7,792 nucleotides of DNA from Clostridiales bacterium (GCA_031254075.1 JAIRVD010000106.1:1-7792), one strand, 5' to 3'. Shown: positions 1 through 6,246, numbered from the stretch's first letter. The notes: generated from the letters alone by a model not told the origin. Translations and numbers: made by a program.

Positions 1-2385
1 AAGGATATTTCCGTCTGTTTCTTTTCCGTTTATTGAAATTGATTTTACGCCTTTCTCAACGGCGGAAGGATTTTCGACGCTTAGCTTGAAGGTAGTGCCG
101 CGGAATGTTCGCGTAACCTTGAAGCCTTTCATATCTGCGGGAATGCACGGGTCGATGCGCAAGCCGTCGTATTCGGGGCGAATGCCGAGAATGTATTGCG
201 AAATGCTTGTGAAAGTCCACGCGGCGGTTCCGGTCAGCCAGGAATTTTTGCCTTCGCCGTGCCGAACCGCGTCTTTGCCCGCAATCATTTGGCAGTAGAC
301 ATATGGTTCCATGCGGCGCAGGGTGCTGTCGTCCTCGCGATACGCAGGGCAGATTTTTTTATATGTCTCAAATGCGCGTGTACCGCGACCGAGTTTTGTT
401 TCGGCGATTGTAACCCACGGATTATTATGGCAAAAAATGCCTGCATTTTCCTTGTAGCCCGGCGGGTAGGAAGAAATTTCGCCGAGTTCGATATGATATT
501 CTTTGTACGCGGGCTGTTGAAGAACGATTCCGTATGGCGAATCGAGATGTTCTTTTACCGAGTCTAAAGCTTTTTCGGCGCGTCCGTCGTTTAAACCGAT
601 TCCTGCCATTACGGAAAATCCGTTTGATTCGATGAAAATTTTTCCGTCTTCGCACTCATGACTGCCGATTTTTTTACCGTGTGCATCGTATGCGCGCAAA
701 AACCAGTTACCGTCCCAGCCGTGTATTTCAACGGTCTTTGTCATTTCGGCGATGGCGGCTTCGGCGCGGGCGGCTTCTTCCGCGCGATTTGTGCGTTTGC
801 AGATTTCTACATATTCAGGTCCGACGAAAACAAAAATCGCCGCAATCAATACAGACTCCGCAATTCCGCTTTCGAAGTTCGCGGTCGTTTGGAAAGATTC
901 ACCCGGTGTTTTTGAAAAGCAGTTTAAATTGAGGCAATCGTTCCAGTCTGCGCGTCCGATTAGCGGCAAACCGTGAGGTCCCTTGTTGTTTATCGTAAAA
1001 TCAAACGAGCGTTTCAAATGAATAAATAAAGTGTCGGCGAGCGACTCGTCATTGTCGAACGGAACGATTTCGTCCAAAATCGTGTAGTCGCCCGTTTCCT
1101 TTATATAGGAAGCAACTCCGAGAATCAGCCAAAGCGGGTCATCGTTGAAGCCCGAGCCGATTTCGTTGTTTCCGCGTTTTGTAAGCGGCTGATATTGATG
1201 ATACGCGTTGCCGTCCGGAAATTGCGTTGCCGCGATATCGAGAATTCGCGCACGCGCTCTCTCCGGCACAAGATGAACAAACCCGAGCAAATCCTGATTT
1301 GAATCGCGGAAACCCATTCCGCGCCCGATTCCCGACTCGAAATAAGACGCACTGCGCGACATATTAAATGTAACCATGCATTGATATTGATTCCAAACGC
1401 CCGCCATCCGTGCCATTTTTTTATCGTCGGCTTCGACGGTAAAATTGGAAAGAAGTTTTGTCCAATATGCCTTCAACGCGGCGAGTGCGTTGTCAGCGGC
1501 TTTTGGTGTTCCGTATTTTTCCAATAGCGCGTTCGCGGGGGCTTTGTTTATTACATGCATTTTTTCCCATTTATTGTCTTCGGGATTTTCACAATAGCCG
1601 AGAACAAAAACCATTTGTTTTGTTTCGCCCGGCGAAAGCTCAAGTTTAATATGATGCGAACCGATAGGCGACCATCCCGATGCAACGGAATTATTCGCCT
1701 TTCCGGCGAAAACCGTATCGGGAGCGTCGGCTCCGTTGTACAGCCCCAAAAATGCTTGCCTGTCCGTGTCAAACCCCGCCACGGGAACATTCACTGCCCA
1801 AACGGCAAAATGATTGCGGCGCTCGCGGTATTCGGTTTTGTGGTAAATCGCGCTGCCGTCGATTTCGACTTCGCCGATTGAAAAATTGCGTTGGAAATTC
1901 GTCATATCGTCATGCGCGTTCCATAAACAGAATTCTATATATGAAAATAAATCAATTTCTTTTTTCGCCGTGCTTTCATTTTTCAATTCAATTTTATGAA
2001 TTTCGCAAGTATCACCCATCGGCACAAACGACGTTTGCGAAAACGCAAGCCCGTTCTTTGCCGAAGAAATTTTTGAATAGCCCATTCCGTGACGGCATTC
2101 ATACTTGTCCAAATTCGATTTCATCGGCATCCATGACGGCGTCCAAACCTCGCCGCCGTCGCGCAAATAAAAATACCGCCCGCCGATATCCGCCGGCGCG
2201 TTATTGTAACGATAACGCGTCAACCGCAACATTCGTGCGTCGCGGTAAAAACAATACCCGCCCGACGTATTTGAAAATAACCCAAAAAAATCATCACAGC
2301 CCAAATAATTTATCCAAGGATAGGGCGTGTCCGGACGCGTTATCACATACTCACGCGCATTGTCGTCAAAAAAACCGTAATTCAT
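1..2385 (-). CDS. cbp: Cellobiose phosphorylase, glycoside hydrolase family 94 (3' end cut by the window edge)
   Basis: Catalyses reversible, inverting phosphorolysis of cellobiose to alpha-glucose 1-phosphate and glucose. I see no signal peptide, so it should act in the cytoplasm on imported cellobiose. I translated the frame by hand: 795 codons are open with no stop up to the edge. The start MNYGFFDD and the nearby [10 protein letters not shown] are typical of clostridial cellobiose phosphorylases. From memory, the Cellulomonas gilvus enzyme residues R362, D368, W488 and D490 (general acid) map at a constant offset of 7 to R355, D361 (in GFRDSNQD), W481 and D483 (in ADWNDCLNL). E659, H666 and T731-G732 map at offset 13 to E646, H653 (in NAGIFCHNN) and T718-G719 (in WLTGTAAW), which includes the phosphate site. 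Family members run about 810 residues, so only some 15-25 are missing; cellodextrin phosphorylases are much longer. The gene lies 21 nt behind rpe with no terminator between them, so the two are probably cotranscribed. Confidence 0.95.
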   Translation of the reverse strand, partial: MNYGFFDDNAREYVITRPDTPYPWINYLGCDDFFGLFSNTSGGYCFYRDARMLRLTRYRYNNAPADIGGRYFYLRDGGEVWTPSWMPMKSNLDKYECRHGMGYSKISSAKNGLAFSQTSFVPMGDTCEIHKIELKNESTAKKEIDLFSYIEFCLWNAHDDMTNFQRNFSIGEVEIDGSAIYHKTEYRERRNHFAVWAVNVPVAGFDTDRQAFLGLYNGADAPDTVFAGKANNSVASGWSPIGSHHIKLELSPGETKQMVFVLGYCENPEDNKWEKMHVINKAPANALLEKYGTPKAADNALAALKAYWTKLLSNFTVEADDKKMARMAGVWNQYQCMVTFNMSRSASYFESGIGRGMGFRDSNQDLLGFVHLVPERARARILDIAATQFPDGNAYHQYQPLTKRGNNEIGSGFNDDPLWLILGVASYIKETGDYTILDEIVPFDNDESLADTLFIHLKRSFDFTINNKGPHGLPLIGRADWNDCLNLNCFSKTPGESFQTTANFESGIAESVLIAAIFVFVGPEYVEICKRTNRAEEAARAEAAIAEMTKTVEIHGWDGNWFLRAYDAHGKKIGSHECEDGKIFIESNGFSVMAGIGLNDGRAEKALDSVKEHLDSPYGIVLQQPAYKEYHIELGEISSYPPGYKENAGIFCHNNPWVTIAETKLGRGTRAFETYKKICPAYREDDSTLRRMEPYVYCQMIAGKDAVRHGEGKNSWLTGTAAWTFTSISQYILGIRPEYDGLRIDPCIPADMKGFKVTRTFRGTTFKLSVENPSAVEKGVKSISINGKETDGNIL

Positions 2386-2392
2386 AATTCAT

Positions 2393-2399
2393 TCCTCCC
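2393..2399 (-). promoter_or_regulatory. Ribosome binding site of cellobiose phosphorylase
   Basis: GGGAGGA on the minus strand sits 7 nt before the ATG at 2385-2383. It decides the start: another ATG at 2392-2390 is out of frame and directly abuts this site, so it cannot serve. The site lies inside the short gap after the rpe stop codon, giving the second gene of the pair its own strong ribosome entry. Confidence 0.85.
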
Positions 2400-2406
2400 A
2401 AATTTT

Positions 2407-3057
2407 TCATGCATATTCCTCTTTAATTTTACGAATCATCACTGCGGGGTCTTGGCGGAAGAGGGCTGTTCCGATTACGAAATTTGTGACGCCCATAGGT
2501 TGGAGGCGGCGGATGCGTTCGGGATTGATGTTGCCGTCTACGCACAGCGAGTAGCCGAATTTTTTTGATAATTGACCTAAAATTTCGATTTTGCCTACGG
2601 TGAATTCGAGAAATTCTTGACCGGCAAAGCCCGGGTTTACCGTCATTGCGAGAACATGTCCGCAGAGCGGAAGAACTTCCTTTATCATTTCCACGGAAGT
2701 TCCGGGGTTTAGTGCAATGCCGGGAATCGCGCCGAGTTCGCGGATAAGTGCGAGTGTTCCGGCGATGTGTGTGTCTGCTTCGGGGTGAACGGTGATTATT
2801 TCCGCGCCGAGTTCGCGGAAAAATCTGATATGATGTGCGGGATTTCGAATCATCAAATGCACATCCAGCGGAATATCCGTGTACTTTTTAATATGCGCGA
2901 ACATTTCCGCACCAAGACCGAAATTCGGCACAAAGTCGCCGTCCATCACGTCCATATGCAGATAATCCGCGCCGGCGTTAACGAGGCGTTTAATTTCATT
3001 TTCGATATTTCCGTGGTCTGCGCAAAGAATGCTCGGGTGGATTTTCGGAATACTCAT
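2407..3057 (-). CDS. rpe: Ribulose-phosphate 3-epimerase (or a close allulose-6-phosphate 3-epimerase-like relative)
   Basis: Interconverts D-ribulose 5-phosphate and D-xylulose 5-phosphate in the pentose phosphate pathway; cytoplasmic, metal-dependent TIM barrel. The 216 residues match the family length. Visible motifs: HPSILCAD (7-14), HMDVMDGDFVPN (34-45), LDVHLMI (64-70), MTVNPGFAGQ (138-147) and VDGNI (173-177). Expected metal ligands H34, D36, H67 and D174 are present, and D36 and D174 are also the catalytic acid/base pair. AAGG lies 9 nt before the ATG. It is first in a minus-strand pair with cellobiose phosphorylase and divergent from rpiB. Some features (HPE at 91-93, GFAGQ at 143-147, IGTALF at 195-200) lean toward AlsE, the allulose-6-phosphate 3-epimerase that in E. 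coli lies near rpiB. Ribulose-phosphate epimerase remains the better call because the N-terminal half is canonical. I see no good minus-strand promoter in the gap upstream. Confidence 0.92.
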   Translation of the reverse strand: MSIPKIHPSILCADHGNIENEIKRLVNAGADYLHMDVMDGDFVPNFGLGAEMFAHIKKYTDIPLDVHLMIRNPAHHIRFFRELGAEIITVHPEADTHIAGTLALIRELGAIPGIALNPGTSVEMIKEVLPLCGHVLAMTVNPGFAGQEFLEFTVGKIEILGQLSKKFGYSLCVDGNINPERIRRLQPMGVTNFVIGTALFRQDPAVMIRKIKEEYA

Positions 3058-3095
3058 ATAAATCTACCTTCCGTAATGATTTTCTCAGAAAAAGT

Positions 3096-3125
3096 CTAAC
3101 ACGAACGCGAAAAAAAAGATATAAT
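3096..3125 (+). promoter_or_regulatory. Predicted sigma-70-type promoter of rpiB and the dehydrogenase gene
   Basis: A perfect -10 box TATAAT (3120-3125) follows an 18-bp spacer after CTAACA (3096-3101), which matches 4 of 6 positions of TTGACA. The spacer is A-rich just upstream of the -10. Transcription should begin near 3132, giving a leader of about 38 nt before the rpiB ATG. The -10 is convincing and the -35 is modest. Confidence 0.7.
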
Positions 3126-3127
3126 GT

Positions 3128-3148
3128 GCAGAGCAAAAAACGCTCTGC
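3128..3148. repeat. Perfect 7-bp inverted repeat at the rpiB transcription start (possible operator)
   Basis: GCAGAGC (3128-3134) and GCTCTGC (3142-3148) are separated by 7 bp (AAAAAAC). The left arm begins 2 bp after the -10 box, so the predicted start point falls inside the repeat. That position suits a repressor site at +1 to +20. There is no T-run after the repeat on either strand, so a terminator is unlikely. If transcription starts slightly earlier, it could instead form a 5' stem-loop in the leader. The repeat is seen directly; its role is inferred. Confidence 0.5.
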
Positions 3149-3169
3149 TTGAAAGGATGTGGCAAAAAA

Positions 3170-3607
3170 ATGAGAATCGTAATTTCAAACGACCATGCGG
3201 CAACATTTTTAAAAGACGAAATGTTGACTTATCTGAAAGAAAAAAATCTTAACGTAACCGACCTTGGTTCGAAGGGCGAAAAAAGCGCGGATTATCCCGA
3301 ATACGCATTAGCAGCGGCGAAAGGAATCGTAGCGGGCGAATATGATTTCGGTATTTTATTCTGCGGAACGGGCGCGGGTATGTGTATGGCGGCGAACAAA
3401 GTAAAAGGAATTCGTGCCGTTATGTGTTCCGAGCCTTACACCGCGCGGCTTGCGCGCGAGCATAACAATGCGCAAATCCTGTGCATCGGCGCGCGTGTAG
3501 TCGGCAGCGAGCTCGCGAAAATGATAATCGACACATTTCTCTCGTCAGAATTCGAGGGCGGACGCCATGCCACACGCGTAAATCAATTCATGACATACGA
3601 AAACTAA
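3170..3607 (+). CDS. rpiB: Ribose-5-phosphate isomerase B (RpiB/LacAB family)
   Basis: Interconverts D-ribose 5-phosphate and D-ribulose 5-phosphate in the cytoplasm; with Rpe it feeds the non-oxidative pentose phosphate pathway. At 145 residues it has normal family length. Motifs: NDHAA (7-11), DYPEYA (41-46), LFCGTGAGM (63-71), ANKVKGIRA (75-83), HNNAQIL (98-104) and EGGRH (129-133). Residues known in E. coli RpiB (H10, C66, T68, H99, R133, R137) fall at H9, C65, T67, H98, R132 and R136 at a constant shift of one. I start at ATG 3170 because it gives the usual MRIVIS beginning; a TTG at 3149 would add seven residues and overlap the AAGGA-like ribosome site at 3153-3157, whose 12-nt spacing is rather long. 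Some family members act on allose 6-phosphate or galactose 6-phosphate, so the physiological sugar is less certain than the family. Confidence 0.93.
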   Translation: MRIVISNDHAATFLKDEMLTYLKEKNLNVTDLGSKGEKSADYPEYALAAAKGIVAGEYDFGILFCGTGAGMCMAANKVKGIRAVMCSEPYTARLAREHNNAQILCIGARVVGSELAKMIIDTFLSSEFEGGRHATRVNQFMTYEN

Positions 3608-4344
3608 TGCGCTCGATTTTAATAACAGGCTCGTCACGCGGAATCGGTTTTGCAATTGCGAAAAAATTTGTTGCGCTGGGCGACAGTGTAGTTTTAAATT
3701 GCCGCGATGACGTTGCAAAAATGCAAGAATCCGTTGCGTTCCTGCGCTCCGAATATAACGCCGAAAACCGTGTTATAGGAATTCGCGCCGACGCATCGGA
3801 TTATTCCGCCTGCAAGAAATTATTCGCGCAAGCGGAAGAAGCCTTCGGCACTGTAGAAATTCTGGTAAACAACGCCGGCGAAACCTATTTTGGGCTTTTT
3901 TCCGAAATGAAACCAACAGAAATTAAGGACATTCTCGCCGCAAATTTTCTTACCGCCGTAAACACCTCCCACATCGCAATCCCCTCAATGGTACGCGAAA
4001 AATCCGGCTGCATCATAAATATAACTTCAATTTTCGGAATCTCCGGCGCGTCATGCGAGGCAATGTATTCCGCCGCAAAAGCCGGTGTCAACGGTCTCAC
4101 AAAATCCCTCGCAAAAGAACTCGCGCCCTCGCTCATCCGCGTAAACGCCATCGCCTGCGGCGCGTTCGAAACCCGCATGAACACCCGTCTTACTCCACAA
4201 GAAAAAAACGCCTTCGCGGAATCAATCCCACTCGGACGCTTCGGAAATGCTGACGAAGCCGCCTCATTGGCGGTCTTTCTTGCGTCAAACGACGCAAGCT
4301 ACTTAACAGGTCAAGTTATCCCCCTTGACGGTGGGATTATTTGA
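3607..4344 (+). CDS. Short-chain dehydrogenase/reductase, FabG/YmfI-like
   Basis: An NAD(P)H-dependent ketone reductase of the classical short-chain dehydrogenase family, 245 residues, cytoplasmic. The Rossmann glycine motif TGSSRGIG lies at 7-14 and NNAG at 88-91. The catalytic tetrad is N113, S141, Y154 and K158 with normal spacing. R33, after the second strand, suggests NADPH preference. The C-terminus YLTGQVIPLDGG (232-243) is FabG-like. The stretch GASCEAMYSAAKAG (147-160) resembles the Firmicutes YmfI group, known in Bacillus for reducing the 5-aminopentanone group on elongation factor P; acetoacetyl-ACP reduction (FabG) is the alternative. No efp or fatty-acid gene is in view. The start codon overlaps the rpiB stop (TAATG) and has no clear ribosome site, so translation is probably coupled to rpiB; an upstream in-frame start would lie deep inside rpiB. 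Oddity: Cys184 stands where the family usually has Pro before Gly185. Confidence 0.88.
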   Translation: MRSILITGSSRGIGFAIAKKFVALGDSVVLNCRDDVAKMQESVAFLRSEYNAENRVIGIRADASDYSACKKLFAQAEEAFGTVEILVNNAGETYFGLFSEMKPTEIKDILAANFLTAVNTSHIAIPSMVREKSGCIINITSIFGISGASCEAMYSAAKAGVNGLTKSLAKELAPSLIRVNAIACGAFETRMNTRLTPQEKNAFAESIPLGRFGNADEAASLAVFLASNDASYLTGQVIPLDGGII

Positions 4345-4380
4345 AATCATTGAAAAGAGTTGACCCATACTTTAACACTA

Positions 4381-4404
4381 AAAAAACCGCAAACGCGGTT
4401 TTTT
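4381..4404 (+). terminator. Intrinsic terminator after the dehydrogenase gene
   Basis: The inverted repeat AAAAAACCGC (4381-4390) / GCGGTTTTTT (4395-4404) has a 4-nt AAAC loop. The GC core is ACCGC/GCGGT, followed by a run of six T on the plus strand. It starts 36 nt after the dehydrogenase stop codon and closes the rpiB unit. The flanking A-run and T-run could let it work in both directions, but no minus-strand gene ends here. Confidence 0.85.
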
Positions 4405-4429
4405 CAGTTCCCCTCTGCTAAAAAATGTA

Positions 4430-4470
4430 TGGTGCTTATAACATCTTAGCGTAAGTGATTATAAGCACCA
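4430..4470. repeat. 12-bp perfect inverted repeat upstream of the HTH gene
   Basis: TGGTGCTTATAA (4430-4441) and TTATAAGCACCA (4459-4470) are exact reverse complements separated by 17 bp. The spacer holds a smaller nested repeat, CTTA (4445-4448) / TAAG (4452-4455), around GCG, so a transcript could fold into a long interrupted hairpin. No T-run follows, which argues against a terminator. It ends 44 nt before the HTH start codon, fitting a two-half-site operator for the HTH protein itself. TATAAA (4490-4495) nearby could be a -10 box, but I see no matching -35. Confidence 0.6.
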
Positions 4471-4514
4471 GAATATTCCCTGTCAAGAATATAAATGACA
4501 AGGCGGGGAAAAAA

Positions 4515-4718
4515 ATGATAAGTTTTGATATTCTCTGGGAAACCATGAAAAAGAGAGGGTTTTCGACATACAGGTTGCGCGAAACATGCTTGATTGACAG
4601 CCGGACAATCAAGCGTTTACGGGAAAATAAAAGTGTAGAAACAAAAACGTTAGACAAAATATGTAACGCCCTTGATTGCAGTGTTGAGGACATAATGACA
4701 CATATTAAACTTCAGTAA
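4515..4718 (+). CDS. Small Cro/CI-type helix-turn-helix protein (HTH_26-like)
   Basis: A 67-residue protein consisting of little but a DNA-binding domain. The opening MISFDILWETM, the helix-turn-helix at about 18-37 (second helix near 18-25, recognition helix near 29-37, SRTIKRLRE), and the ending TLDKICNALDCSVEDIM (45-61) are characteristic of HTH_26-type XRE regulators common in Firmicutes. It is probably a transcriptional regulator, though such proteins also occur as antitoxins or mobile-element remnants; no toxin partner is visible. I start at ATG 4515, preceded by a G-rich GGCGGGGA (4502-4509); a GTG at 4455 would add 20 residues and lies inside the inverted-repeat spacer. The gene is AT-rich and uses AGA/AGG codons, unlike its neighbours, which hints at separate acquisition. 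It converges on the CNNM gene across 67 nt, where only a short weak palindrome (4730-4740) is seen. Confidence 0.8.
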   Translation: MISFDILWETMKKRGFSTYRLRETCLIDSRTIKRLRENKSVETKTLDKICNALDCSVEDIMTHIKLQ

Positions 4719-4785
4719 ATTTAAAGTTTAGGTCAGACCTTTTCAAGGGCTTGCAGGTGTGGGCAGAGTCCATGGTCTTAAAAAA

Positions 4786-6168
4786 CTATTCACTTTCTTC
4801 TATTTCTTCCTCAATTATATCTTCTGTTTCTTCTGTTTCTTTTGTTTCTTTTGTTTCTTTTGTTTCTTTTGTTTCTTCTGTTGGTTCGGCGGCGACTTCG
4901 ATTTCGCATTCTTCGGCGCGGCGGCCGTCGGTTTTTGTTACGGTGACGGTTAATTTTTGGAAGGTGAATGTGTCGCCTTCTTCGGGGATGCGGCGTAGTT
5001 GGTCCATAATCCAGCCGCAGACGGTGTTTGATTCGGATTCGGCCTCGATATTGAAGTATTCAAACATTTTATCCACTTCGGCGTTGCCGAGGATTTTGTG
5101 TTTGTTTTCGCCGAGCGGGGTGAATTCTTCGATTATTTCGTCGGATTCGTCAAAGATTTCGCCGACGAGTTCTTCCAATATGTCTTCCATTGTCACCAGA
5201 CCTTCGGTGCCGCCGTATTCGTCGGCGACGATTGCCATGTGGCTTTTTTCTTTTTTGAGGAGGGTGAGAAGGTCGGTGATGAGCGCGCTTGTGACGGTGT
5301 AAACGGCGGGTGTGATGATGTCTTCGAGAGTGACGGGATTTTCGTCTGCGGCGGTTGCCATGCACTTTAGGAAGTCGCGCAGGTGGACTATTCCGCGGAT
5401 TGTGTCAATTGAATCCTCGATAACGGGCATTCGTGAGTAGCCGCTTTCGAGGAAAAGTTGCGCGACTTCCTCCACGCTCGAGCCGTAAGGAATGCACGCA
5501 ATATTTACACGCGGCGTGATAACATCCCACACGGAAACATCGTTAAATTCAATCGCGTTCGTTATCAGTGTCGAATCGTCTTCGTTGATAATTCCACCCG
5601 TTTCGGCTTCTTCTACCATGAAAATCAGTTCCTGCTCAAGCAAAATTTGCGGTGCTGTTTCGCCTTCGTCGTCTTTCGAAGAAAACGATGCGCTCATGCT
5701 GTTTTTCAACTTAATAATGCCCTTATTCAAGGGCATCAAAAATAACATCAAAAACCGAATTATCGGCACGCTGAACATCGCAACCTTCTCCGGCTGCTTT
5801 TTCGAAGAGCTTTTCGGCATAATGTCCGTGAAAACAATTACAATCGCAGAAATTATCAATGTAGAAATAATATATCCGTATTCGGGCGTAAGCCGATAAA
5901 ACAAAGCCGCCGAAACGGTCGCCGCTGTAATCGCCACAAAATTATTGCAAATTAAAATCGTCGAAATAACCTCATCGAAACGCGTTTCATAAAGTTCAAC
6001 CACCATCTGCGCCCTTCGTCCGCGCTTTCCGCCGCCTTCTGCCAAATTGTTAATCCGCACCCTGCTCAACGACGAAAAGGCCATCTCTGCCGCACTCAAA
6101 AAAATCCCGAACGCCAACAACGCGACCAACGCAAAGACACTTACAGAATAAAAAAACAACGGATCCAT
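4786..6168 (-). CDS. CNNM/CorC-type membrane protein with CBS pair (hemolysin C-like, putative Mg2+ transporter)
   Basis: A 460-residue inner-membrane protein of the CNNM (DUF21)-CBS-CorC_HlyC architecture, a family tied to Mg2+ export and divalent-cation balance. The membrane domain has hydrophobic segments near 4-28, 66-91, 98-118 and 131-152; SAAEMAFSSLSR (25-36) is the conserved first-helix motif. CBS 1 lies near 213-272 (DVITPRV to RDFLKC), CBS 2 near 280-337 (DIITPAV to ADEYGGTEGLVTMEDILEE), and the CorC_HlyC domain near 345-427. The usual Glu before the membrane-end PK motif appears as Asp in TDIMPK, an unusual but conservative variant. The last 33 residues are a Glu/Thr/Lys-rich acidic tail encoded by a 9-bp tandem repeat. 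The ATG at 6168 is preferred over a TTG at 6192, which lies upstream of the ribosome site. It has its own promoter and operator-like repeat, so it is probably monocistronic. I see no good terminator after it. Transport itself is inferred from the family. Confidence 0.9.
   Translation of the reverse strand: MDPLFFYSVSVFALVALLAFGIFLSAAEMAFSSLSRVRINNLAEGGGKRGRRAQMVVELYETRFDEVISTILICNNFVAITAATVSAALFYRLTPEYGYIISTLIISAIVIVFTDIMPKSSSKKQPEKVAMFSVPIIRFLMLFLMPLNKGIIKLKNSMSASFSSKDDEGETAPQILLEQELIFMVEEAETGGIINEDDSTLITNAIEFNDVSVWDVITPRVNIACIPYGSSVEEVAQLFLESGYSRMPVIEDSIDTIRGIVHLRDFLKCMATAADENPVTLEDIITPAVYTVTSALITDLLTLLKKEKSHMAIVADEYGGTEGLVTMEDILEELVGEIFDESDEIIEEFTPLGENKHKILGNAEVDKMFEYFNIEAESESNTVCGWIMDQLRRIPEEGDTFTFQKLTVTVTKTDGRRAEECEIEVAAEPTEETKETKETKETKETEETEDIIEEEIEESE
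4822..4884. repeat. 9-bp tandem repeat (about 7 copies) inside the CNNM gene
   Basis: Plus-strand unit TTYTGTTTC: six full copies (4822-4875) and a degenerate seventh (to 4884). Units 1-2 read TTCTGTTTC and units 3-6 read TTTTGTTTC. Read on the coding strand, each unit is three codons, giving Glu-Thr-Lys or Glu-Thr-Glu. Because 9 is a multiple of 3 and the copies are in register with the frame, gain or loss of units would lengthen or shorten the protein tail without a frameshift. Confidence 0.9.
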
Positions 6169-6179
6169 TAGAATCCAAT

Positions 6180-6188
6180 TCCTCTCCC
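6180..6188 (-). promoter_or_regulatory. Ribosome binding site of the CNNM gene
   Basis: GGGAGAGGA on the minus strand, 11 nt before the ATG at 6168-6166. It argues against the in-frame TTG at 6192-6190, which lies upstream of it and would have no ribosome site of its own. Confidence 0.7.
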
Positions 6189-6217
6189 GCAAAAAAAGTT
6201 TTGTCTAAAGCTTATGT

Positions 6218-6246
6218 AGTATAACGGAAATTTATTCCGTTATCAA
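6218..6246 (-). promoter_or_regulatory. Near-consensus sigma-70-type promoter of the CNNM gene
   Basis: On the minus strand, TTGATA (6246-6241, 5 of 6 to consensus), a 17-bp spacer and TATACT (6223-6218, 5 of 6). Transcription should start near 6211, giving a leader of about 43 nt that carries the ribosome site. Spacing and both boxes are good. The spacer is filled by an inverted repeat, listed separately. Confidence 0.8.
6221..6243. promoter_or_regulatory. Operator-like inverted repeat within the CNNM promoter
   Basis: Perfect 9-bp arms ATAACGGAA (6221-6229) and TTCCGTTAT (6235-6243) around a 5-bp centre. The repeat covers the 17-bp spacer and overlaps three bases of both the -35 and the -10 box. 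This geometry is typical of a site for a dimeric regulator that controls RNA polymerase access. The absence of a T-run and the low GC argue against a terminator. The regulator is unknown; the repeat does not resemble the one in front of the HTH gene. Confidence 0.65.

Noticed and set aside
1680..2387. A 235-codon open frame on the plus strand rich in Arg, Lys and Asn
   Set aside because: It lies wholly opposite the N-terminal part of cellobiose phosphorylase, has low-complexity composition and no recognisable domain. The minus-strand frame is clearly the real gene.
3128..3148. The 7-bp dyad before rpiB as an intrinsic terminator
   Set aside because: No T-run follows on either strand, and it sits directly after a perfect -10 box.
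3058..3169. A minus-strand promoter for rpe in the divergent gap
   Set aside because: Candidate -10 boxes such as TATATC or GAAAAT have no acceptable -35 at 16-18 bp; a promoter must exist here or be unusual, but I cannot place it.
3481..3606. A 42-residue N-terminal extension of the short-chain dehydrogenase starting at 3481
   Set aside because: It runs inside rpiB in another frame and has no family similarity. The ATG at 3607 places TGSSRGIG at residues 7-14, as is normal.
4436..4693. An 85-codon hydrophobic minus-strand frame opposite the HTH gene
   Set aside because: It is antisense to a clear HTH_26-type protein, overlaps the inverted repeat, and has no convincing ribosome site.
4729..4744. 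AGGTC-A-GACCT palindrome followed by T residues as a terminator between the HTH and CNNM genes
   Set aside because: With a realistic 3-nt loop only four pairs remain and the T-run is short; too weak to call.
4822..4884. Short direct repeats considered as a CRISPR-like array
   Set aside because: Units are 9 bp, contiguous, without spacers, and encode a protein tail in frame.
4751..5302. A 183-codon plus-strand frame rich in Ser, Val and Phe, and a nearby Phe/Cys-rich frame
   Set aside because: Both are shadows of the CNNM gene; the repetitive residues come from the antisense of its 9-bp repeat.
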